Shown here: positions 12,891 through 12,909 of the stretch, piece after piece | How the letters are laid out: every line of letters begins with the position of its first letter | How positions within the stretch are numbered: position 1 is the first letter of the stretch | NCBI GenBank assembly: GCA_002435325.1 | Contig: DJMJ01000036.1 | Span: forward strand, 1-12,909 | DNA: 12,909 nucleotides | Source: Nitrospira sp. UBA6493 | Lineage (GTDB): Bacteria > Nitrospirota > Nitrospiria > Nitrospirales > Nitrospiraceae | Reading direction: 5' to 3' | The notes under the pieces: model-generated | Database searches by the model: none | What the model was told of the DNA's origin: nothing | The model's input: only the letters and a program-made list of their open reading frames with translations | Position numbers and translations under genes: made by a program

Positions 12891-12909
12891 GCGCCTGTAG
12901 CTCAGCTGG
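12891..12909 (+). tRNA. tRNA gene, 5' portion only (possibly tRNA-Arg)
   Basis: The last 19 bases, GCGCCTGTAGCTCAGCTGG, match the start of a tRNA: a seven-base acceptor strand GCGCCTG, T8 and A9, then the D-stem GCTC and D-loop AGCTGG. The anticodon is outside the window. The acceptor resembles bacterial tRNA-Arg, but this alone does not fix identity. Confidence 0.85.

Overview
The window is about 12.9 kb of GC-rich, densely coding bacterial chromosome. Gene content and style suggest a Nitrospira-like member of the Nitrospirota. This is an inference from remembered gene neighbourhoods and protein style; no marker gene in the window proves it. There is no transposase, integrase, phage gene, CRISPR array or rRNA.

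Layout. (1) Bases 1-2564, plus strand: the 3' part of typA/bipA, then 11 bases later an unrecognised 249-residue protein. (2) Bases 2741-3613, plus: an AhpE/Bcp-like peroxiredoxin and a small thioredoxin-fold protein, separated by a repeat-rich hairpin. (3) Bases 3783-6151, plus: an intact hybrid histidine kinase (Cys-rich PAS, kinase, receiver), followed at once by the wreck of a second hybrid kinase. The wreck has lost its phospho-His region, carries a frameshift and has lost ATP-binding residues, but keeps a receiver domain with all its key residues. (4) Bases 6240-9461, minus: an operon-like run of rubrerythrin, a two-cluster Fe-S/CCG-domain protein, a DUF3501 protein and a tandem-domain 6-pyruvoyltetrahydropterin synthase-like protein. 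(5) Bases 9569-10526, minus: an unknown small protein overlapping rfbC (dTDP-4-dehydrorhamnose 3,5-epimerase). (6) Bases 10622-11315: a ThiS/MoaD-like beta-grasp protein (plus) convergent with an HU-family protein (minus), with a strong shared hairpin between them. (7) Bases 11631-12830, plus: an unknown protein and a YkgJ-type Cys-cluster protein, then the first 19 bases of a tRNA with a good promoter.

Much of the window concerns redox chemistry: peroxiredoxin plus thioredoxin, rubrerythrin with a predicted electron-carrying Fe-S partner, and Cys-cluster proteins. The most interesting items are the rubrerythrin/Fe-S/DUF3501 module, in which the rubrerythrin has no rubredoxin domain of its own; the PTPS with a degenerate second copy of its own fold; the decayed kinase with a preserved receiver; and the ThiS-like protein whose Gly-Gly is followed by an eight-residue tail. 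I saw no unmistakable new defence or mobile system.
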